A stretch of DNA of 64,000 bases, taken from the NCBI GenBank assembly GCA_949358305.1, contig OX442320.1:9068259-9132258 (forward strand), given 5' to 3'. Both the position numbers and the translations under genes were made by a program. Shown here piece by piece: positions 32,865 to 55,841 of the stretch (its first letter is position 1; the number at the start of each line of letters is the position of its first letter). Origin of the DNA: Strigamia acuminata. Taxonomy: Eukaryota; Arthropoda; Chilopoda; Geophilomorpha; Linotaeniidae. The notes under the pieces are model-generated. The model was not told the DNA's origin, ran no database searches, and worked only from the letters and a program-made list of their open reading frames with translations.

Positions 32865-35072
32865 TTAAAAACGAAATAAATTAACAAAATAAAAATTTCT
32901 CAGACTCGGTCCTTGTGCGTCGTAGTCCTGAGGGTTTTGGTAGGTCACAATATCAAAACGGCGGTTCTTCCAGTCGTATGCCTAAAGTGAAATTGAAATA
33001 AAAATAAGCGAAACGAACTTAAAGAATTAAACTTAAAGGCAAAAACAACTAAAAAAAAGCAGTAACGGCGGACAAAACACTAAACTCAATTCATTCAATA
33101 AATCCTATAGTATCATAACAAAAAACAAAAAACTAAGAACTGAAAACTGAAAACTGAAAACTAACATGGCGAATATACTCACGAGTAAAAAAATAACTAA
33201 ATGCTAAACCTAAACGTTCAATTAAACTACCAACTTCCCACTAAATAAATGCGAATAAATAACAATAGAACAAACTTAAATAAAAACTAAATTAAATTAA
33301 CCAAAAGAAATTTTTTAATAAAATTTGATAAATAACTTACTTCGGTTGCGACCTTCTCCGTTGCCGAATGGCGAATGACGAATGGAATCTTTCTATAGAA
33401 CGGAAGCAGGTGTCCTAAATTTGCATATTCCAATGCAGTGGCGCCACTCGTCAAGTCACCTGACCCCATCCTAGCGGCAACTTCCACAAGTATTTCATCA
33501 AGCGCGAGCTTGCGAGGACGGGAACGGCTCTGCCGGAAAACTGCACCTGAAAACAAGAAAAAAAAATTTAAAGGTAAATATACAATTTGTACTTTAAATG
33601 CCGGCTACTTTTTATACCATTTTCCTTTTCTTCCTAGGCCACTATGTGCAACCAATGCGGATAAAGCACCTGAAATGTAAGTTAAGTTATTTTTAAGTTT
33701 ATTTATAGCTTCTTTACTAATCAAACTATTTTTTCCTTTTTAGGTCACTACGGACCAGCGACCAGGGACAAATTTTGTCTAAGAGTATGTACCATAATGT
33801 TCAAGAAAAATAATTTTAAAAAATTCATGTATTCAACTTAAAATTACAAAATAAAATTTAAAAAATGCTGTGTCAAATATAAACGCACGAAATTTATTAA
33901 AAGACAATCGTCTCACACAAAATAAAATTCACCGAGAAATTTTTCATCAAAAAAAAAAAACAAAAAAAAACACCAGAAAAAGCTTACACCCCAGGTTTAA
34001 GCTGTCGGGGACAGCTACCACTCGCAACCGGAAAAACTCCGTTAAGCCGCAGTGCCTTTTATATAAGGTGCCAGGGCCTAGGGGCCCAATCCTAGGCCCT
34101 GGAAAATAAAATTACCTGCAGTCTTCTTGGTGTCTTCTCTTCAAATAAATCCCTTCCATGTTGTCCTTCCCTGAAGTCGAATTCTGTAACTAAAAAAAAA
34201 ATAAAAAAATACTCAACACTACAAACGAATACATAATATACAAATAAATGCTAACAAATAGCACAACGGTATACCGTCTAACATTCAACACAATATTAAA
34301 AGAAATTGAATTAATAAAATACAATAATTACATAAAATAATTAAAAATAGAAATGTCAATTCGTGGAAATGATAACGTGTGGGTGCAGCCTTGCAGAAAA
34401 CTTCCAAAAATGTTGTTCCAAATCGTTGAATCGTTCAATTTAAACACCAGCACAAAAAGCGACATAAAGCGTGGGCAAACTGAAAAAAAAGAAGAGAAAT
34501 ATTAATACCTTGAATATCTAATAAACCAAAAAGAATAATGTGACTTACCTTATGCGAGCTGCTAGACAAAGAAAAAATATGTAGGCCTAAATAAAAGAAA
34601 AAAATATGTAGGCTTAAATAAAAGAAAAAATATGTAGGCTTAAATAAAAGAAAAAATATGTAGGCTTAAATAAAAGAAAAAATATGTAGGCTTAAATAAA
34701 AGAAAAAATATGTAGGCTTAAATAAAAGAAAAGATGCAGGCTTAAATAAAAGAAAAAATATGTAGGCTTAAATAAAAGAAACAATATGAAGGCTAAAAGA
34801 AACAATATGTAGGCTTAAATAAAAGAAACAATATGAAGGCTTAAATAAAAGAAAAAATATGTAGGCTTAAACAAAAGAAAAAATATGTAGGCTTAAATAA
34901 AAGAAAAAGTATGTTTTGGCTTAAATAAAAGAAAAAGTATGTTTTGGCTTAAATAAAAGAAAAAATATGTAGGTTTAAATAAAAGAAAAAATATGTAGGT
35001 TTAAATAAAAGAAAAAATATGTAGGCTTAAATAAATTGTCACTCACCGCGAACCGTAATCCGCTTCCATCAT
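32865..35072 (-). CDS. unknown 144-residue protein with two micro-exons
   Basis: A minus-strand model of six exons, 35072-35047, 34561-34549, 34479-34464, 34189-34116, 33529-33341 and 32981-32865, stays in frame (435 nt, 144 residues). Exons 2 and 3 are only 13 and 16 nt. The C-terminal half looks genuinely coding: LALDEILVEVAARMGSGDL, ALEYANLGHLLPFYRKIPF and YDWKNRRFDIVTYQNPQDY. The product is acidic then basic, with no signal peptide or membrane helix. Two 27-nt segments with splice-like borders (about 33641-33670 and 33753-33779) could be further exons, and exon 5 has an upstream alternative acceptor in another phase. Family not recognised. Confidence 0.45.
34000..34102. other. GC-rich double hairpin with TATA-like motif
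   Basis: Two compact hairpins in AT-rich DNA. AGCTGTC / GACAGCT (34000-34016) has a 3-base loop. CCAGGGCCTAGG / CCTAGGCCCTGG (34071-34102) is a perfect 12-base stem with an 8-base loop. Between them is TTTTATATAAGG (TATATAAAAG on the minus strand). It sits about 10 bases from the splice donor of an unknown gene. A small structured RNA, an excision scar or a splicing element are all possible. Confidence 0.45.
34573..35036 (+). repeat. 25-base minisatellite
   Basis: About 18 copies of a 25-base unit, GGCTTAAATAAAAGAAAAAA followed by TATGTA, with AGGCT/TTGGCT variants; ends about 10 bases before the first exon donor of the minus-strand gene. Confidence 0.92.
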
Positions 35073-35979
35073 GGGTCACGTCTCATTAAAATTCCTGAAT
35101 AATTAATGAGGGTTTAAGGAAAGATTTCGTGAAAATAAAATCGTCGATATTTTCTGTTTGCTCGTTAGAACTAGTAAAATATTGATGAATACCTAATGAG
35201 TAAATTTAGGCGATTTTCTAATCCTCTGCCATTTTTCGTGCGTGACTTCCGGAAAAAGCTGCCATCGACACCTACCGCCAATAATACGAAACTATAAAAG
35301 CTTCAACTAGCGATTTAATTATTTATCAACGACGTGCCATCTTGCCATTTATTTAACAATAATTTAAAGCGTAATGAAAATAAAAAATACATTAAATTTG
35401 AATTTGTTTGATTTATTTACTGCATCTCGTGTGACTTCCATACGCGCTGGCTACATCTCGGACGGCTTCTCGTCCCGCTTCTCGCTCAAGCTTAGATTCG
35501 AAATTGAACACATTTCTCTTTAAAATAAAAGAAAAATTTTTTGAAAGAAAACTAAGCACTTTTTTTTCGTAGTTTCGAGTAAATTATCAAAAACAATGTT
35601 TTTCATCTGAGGAAACCAGATTTAAAACTACAGCAGTACACCAGACTTCCGCGAGATGGAGACAAAAATAATTAATATCATTTGGAATAATTCAAACGTT
35701 ATATTTTAGATTTGAATTAATTTATAATTTTCCTTTATAAAAAATAACTCAATTATATATAAACCATTCTTGTTTTAAAAAAAAATTAAAATCGAGTTAA
35801 ACCCAGAACGGCTCCGTCACCCATGAATATTAATGGAGCCACTCGCCCTTTAGTAGAGAGTAATGTTTGTTATGGCTTGCTGTGGTTATGGTATGGTGCT
35901 TGTGGATATGATTTTATATAATTGATTCGTCCACCCACTTAAATTCCGCTAAAAATCTTCCTTCTTGCTGGTGTTTTAA
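35073..35979. other. intergenic region before NBEAL
   Basis: About 0.9 kb between the divergent starts of the unknown minus-strand gene and NBEAL. AT-rich. No supported exon or recognisable element. Leader exons cannot be excluded. Confidence 0.45.
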
Positions 35980-48370
<12,391 letters not shown>

Positions 48371-48562
48371 AAAGGTTTTATTTCGTGTAAATTGAGGTAT
48401 TAATCATGTGATGCGATTGAATTTTATCGATTTATTTGTAATTACGGTACATGACTCAGAAATATTAAGTCTGTGATAGATAATGTTTTATTTACCGATA
48501 TGTAAAGAACAAAATTATTGTAAAAATTTATTTTATTTGTTCATTTCTTTGAGTCTGATTAA

Positions 48563-49064
48563 CTAAACCAAACAACAACGTTTCGTGATCGCGCAACAAG
48601 TTTCGTCGGGGTTGCAATCGTCGTCGCCATTGCAGATCACTAATGTCGGTTCGATCGCGGAGAAATTCGGGATGTAAGTTGGACATTTTGAAGCATCGCT
48701 TTCGCCTCTCGGTGCAGATCGTTTACCTAGGGAGTAGTGTACTGGAAAAAAAAGGTAAATTTTGGAAATGGATTCTTCGATGTTGTGTCAAATTTTGTTA
48801 CTTGTGGGCAAACAAAGGCGTTTGATGGTCGCGATACAACACGTGCCGCCATTTTCGCATTCGGAGTCGATTTCGCACGCAGTTTCAACACAACGCGTTG
48901 AATTTTCCGCGATTATTGGACAGTCTTTTACTGGTTTGAGAACTAAATACAAATTTATTGATAGTTTGGGAATAAATAGATTAAAATGTTTGGTTTAACT
49001 CACGGGAATCTGCAGGTGAAATGAGAGAAATCCAAAGGAGAGTAAATGCAATTGCTGACTTCAT
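48563..49064 (-). CDS. secreted double-WAP-like cysteine-rich protein, copy 1
   Basis: Three exons, 49064-49004, 48942-48802 and 48741-48563, phase-1 introns, 126 residues. Exon 1 is a signal peptide (MKSAIAFTLLWISLISPA). Exon 2 encodes a module beginning LLKPVKDCP and containing CEIDSECENGGTCC, which fits the WAP four-disulfide-core signature C-x2-D-x2-C-x5-CC. Exon 3 has a dibasic site (GKRS) and a second match, CNGDDDCNPDETCC, ending RCCLV. Each module has 7 cysteines rather than 8. WAP proteins are typically protease inhibitors or antimicrobials; the role here is unknown. It is convergent with NBEAL and is the closest paralogue of copy 2, with duplicated flanks. Confidence 0.85.
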
Positions 49065-49915
49065 TTTCGTGTGCTTGACGAAAGGAAAAAGAAAAAGACA
49101 TTTTGTGACGAAATATTTGATAAGAGTCGCGAGAATTCGTCCCAACTGCGCCCATTTATTCCGTGATTTTCTCGTTGCACAATTGGTTTTAGGAATATTT
49201 AAATTTTTGTGTATATTTTTTCCCGTATTAATTTGGCATTGATGAATAAAAGCATTAGATGTTTGGAAACACAGGAAACAATTCGATATTTACAAGGGTT
49301 GTTGTACGTACCTGCTCCAACTTCCTTGATAATTTTTATCAAGTGTGATGTCATTAACAAAATCCGTCATGCGTCGCTTTTGGAACCTCAGGGCCCTTTT
49401 AACGTCTCATTTTTCGGCTCGTAAAATTGCCATTTATGACTTTTATTGTGTACAAATATTCAATATTGTCGCAAAGTGTGAAATTATTGAATGTAAACAC
49501 CCATATTGGCCTTTAGCACGAGTGTATAAAACTAATGGGGGTCTTATCACTCAACAGGTGAAATATGCGATATAAATTTCTTTTTAAAAAAGATATTAAG
49601 TGAGTTTATTTATTTACAGAATGATTAACTTGTTAATTAATTAGACAACTGAAAGGCATAGCGAATTTTTTTAATTTCTCTCCTTTGAATAATGCAGGTA
49701 CGGTAAAGCTCCGAATTGTGGCCTGGTCTGTATAGTGGCCTGTGCACATTTAAGCGCCTGGGAGTCACTTGCAGTTTATGGAATGCAATTTACGCAAGCA
49801 ATTATACAGGGCGGCTGTACAAAACATGTACAGGCTCCCGATGTCTTGTAGAACATACTGCAATTGGTTGGTTTATCGATTTCTTTGTAATTACGGTATA
49901 TCACTCAGAAATGTT

Positions 49916-50382
49916 AGAGAGTTTGCGGGATGCATTTTTCCCTTATTTTGTGCCACGTTACACTATTTTAGTGCCATATCGTAAGGGAAAAATCTTTAGT
50001 GTATCGTTTTCAACACTAAATTAAAATATAGCGCAGCCAATCAGAATTGAGAACACTATATTGTTAGCTCCGCCCATTGCAAATGGCGATTATTTTGTTG
50101 TCCCGATCAAACACATCACAGTCATAGGTACGTAGATGGAATGATAAGTGAGGCCCCAAATTAAATTTTAGGCCCAAAACCATACTTTATAGGCTTAATA
50201 ATGGAATTTTATGCAGAAATTTGCACATTTACGCCCCCAAATTAAATTTTTAGGCCCAAAATTACTAACTGTCAGTAGTTGGCTGAAATAGTGTAGTAAT
50301 AAGGGAAAATTGCAGCCCGCAAACTATTTTTATACCGTATAGTGTTTAACTGTAAGGGAAAAATGCATCCCACAAACTCTCT
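49916..50382. mobile_element. MITE inserted downstream of copy 2
   Basis: Begins AGAGAGTTTGCGGGATGCAT and ends ATGCATCCCACAAACTCTCT, about 27-base inverted ends, length 467. GTT flanks both ends (3-base duplication). The matching flank of copy 1 (about 48461, AGAAATATTAAGTCTGTG) lacks it and reads straight through, giving an empty-site comparison. Three-base duplications occur with PIF/Harbinger elements; the superfamily is inferred. The pair shows insertion after the gene duplication, or loss from copy 1. Confidence 0.8.
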
Positions 50383-50481
50383 GTTAAGTCTGTGACAGAT
50401 AACGTTTTATTTACCACTATGTAAAGAACAAAATTATTGTAAATATTAATTTTATTTGTTCATTTCTTTGAGTCTAATTAA

Positions 50482-51715
50482 CTAAACCAAACAACAACGT
50501 TTTGTGATAGCACAACACGTTTCGTCGTGGTTGCAATCGTCGCTGTCATCGCAGATCACTAATGTCGATTTGATCGCTGTGAACTTCGGGATGTAGGTTG
50601 GACAGTGAGAAGCATCGCTTTCGCCTCTCGATGCAGATCGTTTACCTAGGTAGTGCCTTACTGAAAAAGAAGGTAATTTGCTAAGTAGTCGATCGTTTTA
50701 TTAATATTTTATCAAATTTTGTTACTTGTTTGTAGACAAACGCGTTTGATGGTCGCAATACAACACGTTCCTCCGTAATCGCAATCGTAGTCTTTTTCGC
50801 AATCAGTTTCAACACACTTCATTGCATTTTGTCTGCTTTTTGGACAGTCTCTTACTGGTCTCAGAACTAATTAAAAATATATGTTAGTTGAGAAAAAACA
50901 ACAGATAATACAGGGTGGTCAGAAAGTTTGGTTCTATGTAAATAATTCCCAAACTGTTCTAGATGTTGATTCAGCAAAATTATTGTAAGGGTAGTATGTC
51001 GGGGGAAATCCAATTATAACATCAAACTTGACCTCAGAGGTCATCCTCAAGGTCATCCATATTGTAACTCGAGAACCGTGACAGATAGACAGAAAAAGTG
51101 AATTAGAAAGTTGTAGACGACAAGCTAATTAGTTTAGAACCGTTCTTAAAAAAATTATCTCTTATCGAAAAGTTTTGAAAAAAAAAGGTTTGAAATGTTA
51201 GTCTACTCAGCTTTGTAACCTAAAACAATCATGTTGGAATGTATTTCCAAAATAAATTATTTTTTTTCTTTTGTGTTTCCTCTCTTCCACTTACAAGTAT
51301 GACCAAACAAAGCTGAGTTACAATGCTGAGTAGACTAAGGTTTCAGCAGACCTTTTTCTCAAAACTTTTCAGTAAGAAATAATTTTTTTAAGAACGGTTC
51401 TAGACTAATTGGATGATGCTCTACAACTTTCTTATTCATCTTTTTGCTTTATCTGTCACGGTTCTCGAGTTACAATACGGATGACCTTGAAGATGACCTC
51501 AGAGGTCAAATTGGATGTCATAATTGTATTTCCTCCGACATACTACCCTTACAATAATTTTGCTGAATCAACATCTAGAACAGTTTGGGAATTATTTACA
51601 TAGAACCAGACTTTCTGACCACCCTGTATATCTGGTTTAACTCACGACAATCTGCAAGTGAAATGACCTGAAGAAGACAAATCCAAATGAGAGTAAATGT
51701 AATTGTTGACTTCAT
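50482..51715 (-). CDS. secreted double-WAP-like cysteine-rich protein, copy 2
   Basis: Three exons, 51715-51646, 50866-50726 and 50660-50482, phase-1 introns, 129 residues. Exons 2 and 3 are exactly as long as in copy 1 (141 and 179 nt). Signal peptide MKSTITFTLIWICLLQV. WAP-signature motifs are CEKDYDCDYGGTCC and CDDSDDCNHDETCC, around a GKRSASRGE dibasic linker. Substitutions versus copy 1 spare the cysteines, which suggests both copies are functional. Intron 1 was enlarged by a 716-base fold-back element that keeps clear of the splice sites. Confidence 0.85.
50911..51626. mobile_element. fold-back MITE in copy-2 intron 1
   Basis: Starts CAGGGTGGTCAGAAAGT and ends in the reverse complement, flanked by TA on both sides. 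The two halves are complementary over roughly 300 bases each, around a short AT-rich centre (about 51220-51290), so nearly the whole 716-base element can fold into one hairpin. The TA target suggests the Tc1/mariner superfamily. No transposase frame. Confidence 0.85.
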
Positions 51716-52549
51716 TTTGTGTGCTTGAAGAGAAGAAAAAGAATGACATGTTTACTCGACACGATATTGTATGTTGAAACATTAAATACGAGTTTTGGGA
51801 ATTCGTCCCAACTACACCCACTTATTTATTGCTTTTCTTGCGCAGGTTTTAAGAATATTTTCAAATATTTATATATATTTTTTCATATTGATAGATGAAA
51901 TCATTTTGCTATTTGGAAATGAAAGGAAACATCGAAATTTGCAAGGTTTGTTGAGTACGTACCTGCTCTAACTTCCTTGATTATTTTTATCACGTGTGAT
52001 GTCATTAAAAAATCTTTCATGCATCGCTTTTTGAACGTCAGTGCGCTTTAGTCTCATATTTCGGCTCGTAAAATTGCCATTTATAGCTTTTATTGGGTGC
52101 AAATATTAAGTATTTAATCGGCGTAGCAAAGTGTGGAATTCTTAAATGTAGACTCCCATTATGACCTTTGGCTCGAGTGTGTAAAACTAATGGGGTCGTA
52201 TCACTAAACAGGTGGAATACGCCATAAAAGTTGATTTAAAAAATATAAAATGTTGGTTAATTTGTAGACAACATTTTTATTGTGTATTTTAATTTTAATT
52301 GTAATTTTATCGTGTTTATTTACTTTGCCGTCTCGTTTATTTCACTAATTAGGCTTTTATTTGTTTTCGGAAGTTGTTTTAGTCATTTAATTAGTTCTTC
52401 TGGGATTGAAATAACAAACCTGTCGTTTCTGAAAGAGAAAATTCTGATTTTTTCAAATGTTTGTTCAAGCAATTTTATTCATTCGATTTATTGATACAAA
52501 AAACGAAAAATAAATCTCTAAGACTAAATTAATTCAATATTCGTGCAAT
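51716..52549. other. intergenic, partly duplicated
   Basis: The stretch at about 51960-52210 is paralogous to 49290-49570 (shared CGGCTCGTAAAATTGCCATT), showing that the duplication unit included upstream DNA of copies 1 and 2. The remaining 300 bases are AT-rich, with no coding exon seen. Confidence 0.6.
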
Positions 52550-54079
52550 TTAATTGTTGCAACAGCCCAAACTGTGGTCCTTGCACGTCCAGCCACCCTC
52601 ACAATCGCTGTCGGTTTCACATGCAGTCACTCGAAAGATTTGCTTTTCGGAAATATCACGCTTACGACGTCTTCTTTCTGTACCGCTATCTCCGCCGCCT
52701 TTGTCACCGTCGCCGCCATCTTGATCTCCTTTGTCACCTTCGCCTCCATCTTGATCTCCTTTGTCACCTTCGCCTCCATCTTGATCTCCTTTGTCACCTT
52801 CGCCTCCATCTTGATCTCCTTTGTCACCTTCGCCTCCATCTTGATCTCCTTTGTCACCTTCGCCTCCATCTTGATCTCCTTTGTCACCTTCGCCTCCATC
52901 TTGATCTCCTTTGTCATCTCCATCTCCGGCTGTGTCACCGTCGCTTTCTTCATCACCCGGTGGCTTTTCACCGTCGCCTTCTTCATCGCCCGGTGCGCCT
53001 TCACCGTCGCCTTCTTCATCACCCGGTGCACCTTCACCGTCGCCATCTTCATCACCCTTTACGCCTTCACCGTCGCCTTCTTCATCACCCGGTGCGCCTT
53101 CACCGTCGCCATCTTCATCACCTCTTACGCCTTCACCGTCGCCTTCTTCATCACCCGGTGCGCCTTTATCATCGCCATCTTCATCACCCCGTACGCCTTC
53201 ACCGTCGCCTTCTTCATCGCCCGGTGCGCCTTTATCATCGCCATCTTCATCACCCCCTACGCCTTCACCGTCGCCTTCTTCATCACCCGGTGCGCCTTTA
53301 TCATCGCCTTCTTCATCACCCCCTACGCCTTCACCGTCGCCTTCTTCATCACCCGGTGCGCCTTCATCATCGCCATCTTCATCACCCCCTTCGCCTTCAC
53401 CGTCGCCATCTTCACCACCTGGTGGCCTTTCACCGAAATTTTCCTTTTCTTTTGGTCCCTCATGATGCGTTTGATGGATTTCATCCGGACGTATATGAGG
53501 TCTAATCGGTCCGCGGCGATGAAATTGCCTTCTTATGAAGAAAATAAAGAAATAAGGTGTCCTCACTGCCAAAATAAAATGGATTATATTCTATAGCTTA
53601 TTTATCCCGTCGTAATTGAAATTAAAATTCATTTCAAACGTACATTTAGGCTCGCAATACTTCAATTTTGTCACATTACACTTGCCAGTTCCACAATCGC
53701 CATCTTTACGACAGAGCGTTTTATTGCAGTGGAAATGCGTGTGGTTACTGGGAAAGTGAAGGCTATGGTTCCGATTGTGATCATTGTGATCATTGTGGCC
53801 ATGGGTAAGGTTCCGATTCTGGTCATTGTGGTCGTGGGTATTGTTTGGCAAATGAACTGCGTAAATAGACGATTTAAAATTGCAATCTACATAATTATTT
53901 TTTGGCTTACCAGTTTGATTTTGTGTTGGGCAGCATTTTCTCTGCTGTAGGCAACACAAACGAGTGTTGACGGCGATACAAGAGCTGCAATTGAGCGCAG
54001 GCTGCGATGTCGTGGTCGAGACGTTTTGCGCTAAAGCCGCAGACGTAAATGCGAGCAGCAAAAATAGTAGTTTTTCCAT
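52550..54079 (-). CDS. secreted cysteine-rich precursor with acidic repeat linker, copy 3
   Basis: Three exons, 54079-53911, 53886-53644 and 53565-52550, phase-1 introns, 475 residues. Exon 1: signal peptide (MEKLLFLLLAFTSAALA) and a C-x2-C-x6-CC-x4-CC module. Exon 2: a His/Asn-rich stretch (HDHNDQNRN) and the module CRKDGDCGTGKC. Exon 3: a proline-rich start, then about 250 residues of Gly/Asp/Glu tandem repeats in two sets (GAPGDEEGDGEG type; GEGDKGDQDGG, seven near-perfect copies), a furin-type site RRRRKR, and a C-terminal peptide ending CETDSDCEGGWTC...LGCCNN. It shares the C-x2-D-x2-C core of the WAP-like copies. The His-rich and acidic parts suggest metal or calcium binding, or a charge-neutralising propeptide (inference). 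Confidence 0.82.
52700..53440 (-). repeat. coding minisatellite in copy 3
   Basis: A 33-base unit repeated seven times (about 52700-52915), followed by about ten copies of a degenerate 39- to 78-base unit. The arrays are GC-rich and open in several frames on both strands, so large overlapping frames here are repeat artefacts. Confidence 0.9.
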
Positions 54080-54795
54080 TACTAGGTTTCTTTGTCTAAT
54101 GGGATGTGCGATGTCTGCATTTGATTTTATATGTCAGTATTGCTCTTGTTTTTCCTCGTCGGATTCTTCGGTAATGTGTCACATCCAGGAAAATTTCCAT
54201 TTTACACAAATAAATAACAAAAAAATATTGCAAAAAGACCTTGGTGACGTAAATTTCTTTTGGAATTTACTAATACGTTAGTAATTACGTCTGTAATTTT
54301 ATTTTATTTTTTATTAATTTAATTTTAACTGTTTTTTTTTTTTACTTTTGGTGGGTAGAACAATAAATTTGGATTCGATTAATCATCCTGTTTTCTACAT
54401 TGACAAGATAAATGTATGGTTTAAACGAGGAAAATATGTTTGAAATGAGCAACATCTGTTGTTGAAAAAAAGTGAAATACTAGAAAATATATAAACTCCA
54501 ATTATCAGTTATTTTATTTTATTTTATTTCATTTTATTTTTTTTCCACTGACATTTCGAAACACATTTCAAGAATGGCGGATATCTAGATCGATGTTCAC
54601 AATGGAACCGAATAAAGAATAATTTGTGTACACCTGGAGGTAATGCCACTGAATAAAACATCAAGTATTTTCCGTCATTATTATTGTTTATTTCAATCTT
54701 TTCAATTCTAAACGTGACAAAATTTGATAAATAAAATAAATAATTTTATTCAAATTCATTTTACAACTATTTTTATTTCTATAAATTTTTATTTC
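54080..54795. other. intergenic between copies 3 and 4
   Basis: About 0.7 kb, AT-rich, with TTTTATTTTATTTCATTTTA low complexity at 54510-54540. AAGAATGGCGG at about 54571 resembles a YY1 core. No coding exon seen. Confidence 0.5.
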
Positions 54796-55841
54796 TTAAT
54801 TTCCGGAGCAACATCCGATGTCATGTTCTTTGCAAACACTCTCGGTTCCACATTCGCTGTCCTCGGTACAAGTAGATATGCTTATATACTGTTTAATGAT
54901 CAAATGACGCTTCCGACGTTCAGTTTCGTCTTGTCCGGGTTCGTCTCCAGCTTCAGGTGATGCCTCCTCGTCTCCAGTGTCTGCTTGCTCTCCTGCAGCT
55001 TCATCATCTCCTGGTGCTTCATCTCCAGTGTCTGCCTGCTCTCCTGCAGCTTCATCATCTCCTGGTGCTTCATCTCCTGCAGTTTCTTCATCTCCTGGTG
55101 CTGCATCTCCTGCAGCTTCATCATCTCCTGGTGCTTCATCTCCTGCAGTTTCTTCATCTCCTGGTGCTTCTTCTCCTGCAGCTTCATCATCTCCTGGTGC
55201 TTCATCTCCTGCAGTTTCTTCATCTCCTGGTCCTTCACCATCATCTCCTTGTGTTTCATCTCCTTGTGTTTTATCTCCTTGTGTTTCATCTCCTTGTGTT
55301 TCATCTCCTTGTGTTTCTTCCCCTGTTTCTTCTTGGTTTTCATCTTGTGAGGTTTCTTCATTGCCACCTTCTTCTTCTCCTGCAGACGATGGAGTTGCCA
55401 TGTTTTCAAGATACTGAAGAACTTCTGTAGAAAAATAAAGTTGTTTAATGGAAATTTCAATTTTTTTAGACTAATTTTAAATACTTACTTTTAGGTATGC
55501 AGAATTTTGGTCGATTAATCTGGCATTTTTTGCTGGCACAATCTGAATCTCTCAAGCAGAGAGATTGGTTACAAGAAAAAAAGGTGTTATTGAGTGTTGA
55601 ATCGTGACCTGTGTGGACAAGCAAAACATTAAACAACTGTTCAAGCATTTTTGGAGTGATTAACAGCTCTGTACTGACTGGATTGGCTTCTTGGTATACA
55701 GCAAATTTTCTTTTCTTTACAGCACAAGCGACTATTTACAGCATTGCAAGACTGGCAATTGAGATCTGATGGTTTTGAAGTAGATTTTGCCAATGTTAAA
55801 GTTACAATTGCTAGCAGCAAGGTGGTTAGAATTTTCTCCAT
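54796..55841 (-). CDS. secreted cysteine-rich precursor with acidic repeat linker, copy 4
   Basis: Three exons, 55841-55679, 55608-55489 and 55424-54796, phase-1 introns, 303 residues. Signal peptide MEKILTTLLLAIVTLTLA. Module A is NCQSCNAVNSRLCC...CC; module B has FFSCNQSLCLRDSDCASKKC. Exon 3 carries tandem GDETQ and DEAPGDDEAAG/DEETAG repeats, then RRKR and a C-terminal peptide ending CTEDSECGTESVC...IGCCSGN. It is the same architecture as copy 3, but the repeat unit has a different sequence, so the acidic linker is conserved in composition and not in sequence. The released peptide has five cysteines, an odd number, allowing disulfide dimers (inference). Confidence 0.82.

Noticed and set aside
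33870-34109. Lys-rich plus-strand frame ending in a Pro/Gly segment
   Set aside because: It reads across poly-A and the GC hairpin. No splice or start support, and the opposite strand carries the better gene model.
50911-51626. CRISPR-like or bacterial repeat interpretation
   Set aside because: The repeats are one inverted pair with TA flanks in an intron, not spaced direct repeats. The genome is clearly eukaryotic.
52574-53596. Large plus-strand open frames opposite the acidic repeat gene
   Set aside because: The repeat arrays are open in several frames on both strands. Only the minus-strand frame continues into exons with a signal peptide, cysteine modules and splice signals shared with paralogues.
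54957-55430. Leu/His-rich and Ser/Pro-rich plus-strand frames
   Set aside because: Antisense shadows of the GDETQ/DEAPGDDEAAG repeats in copy 4; they lack flanking exons.
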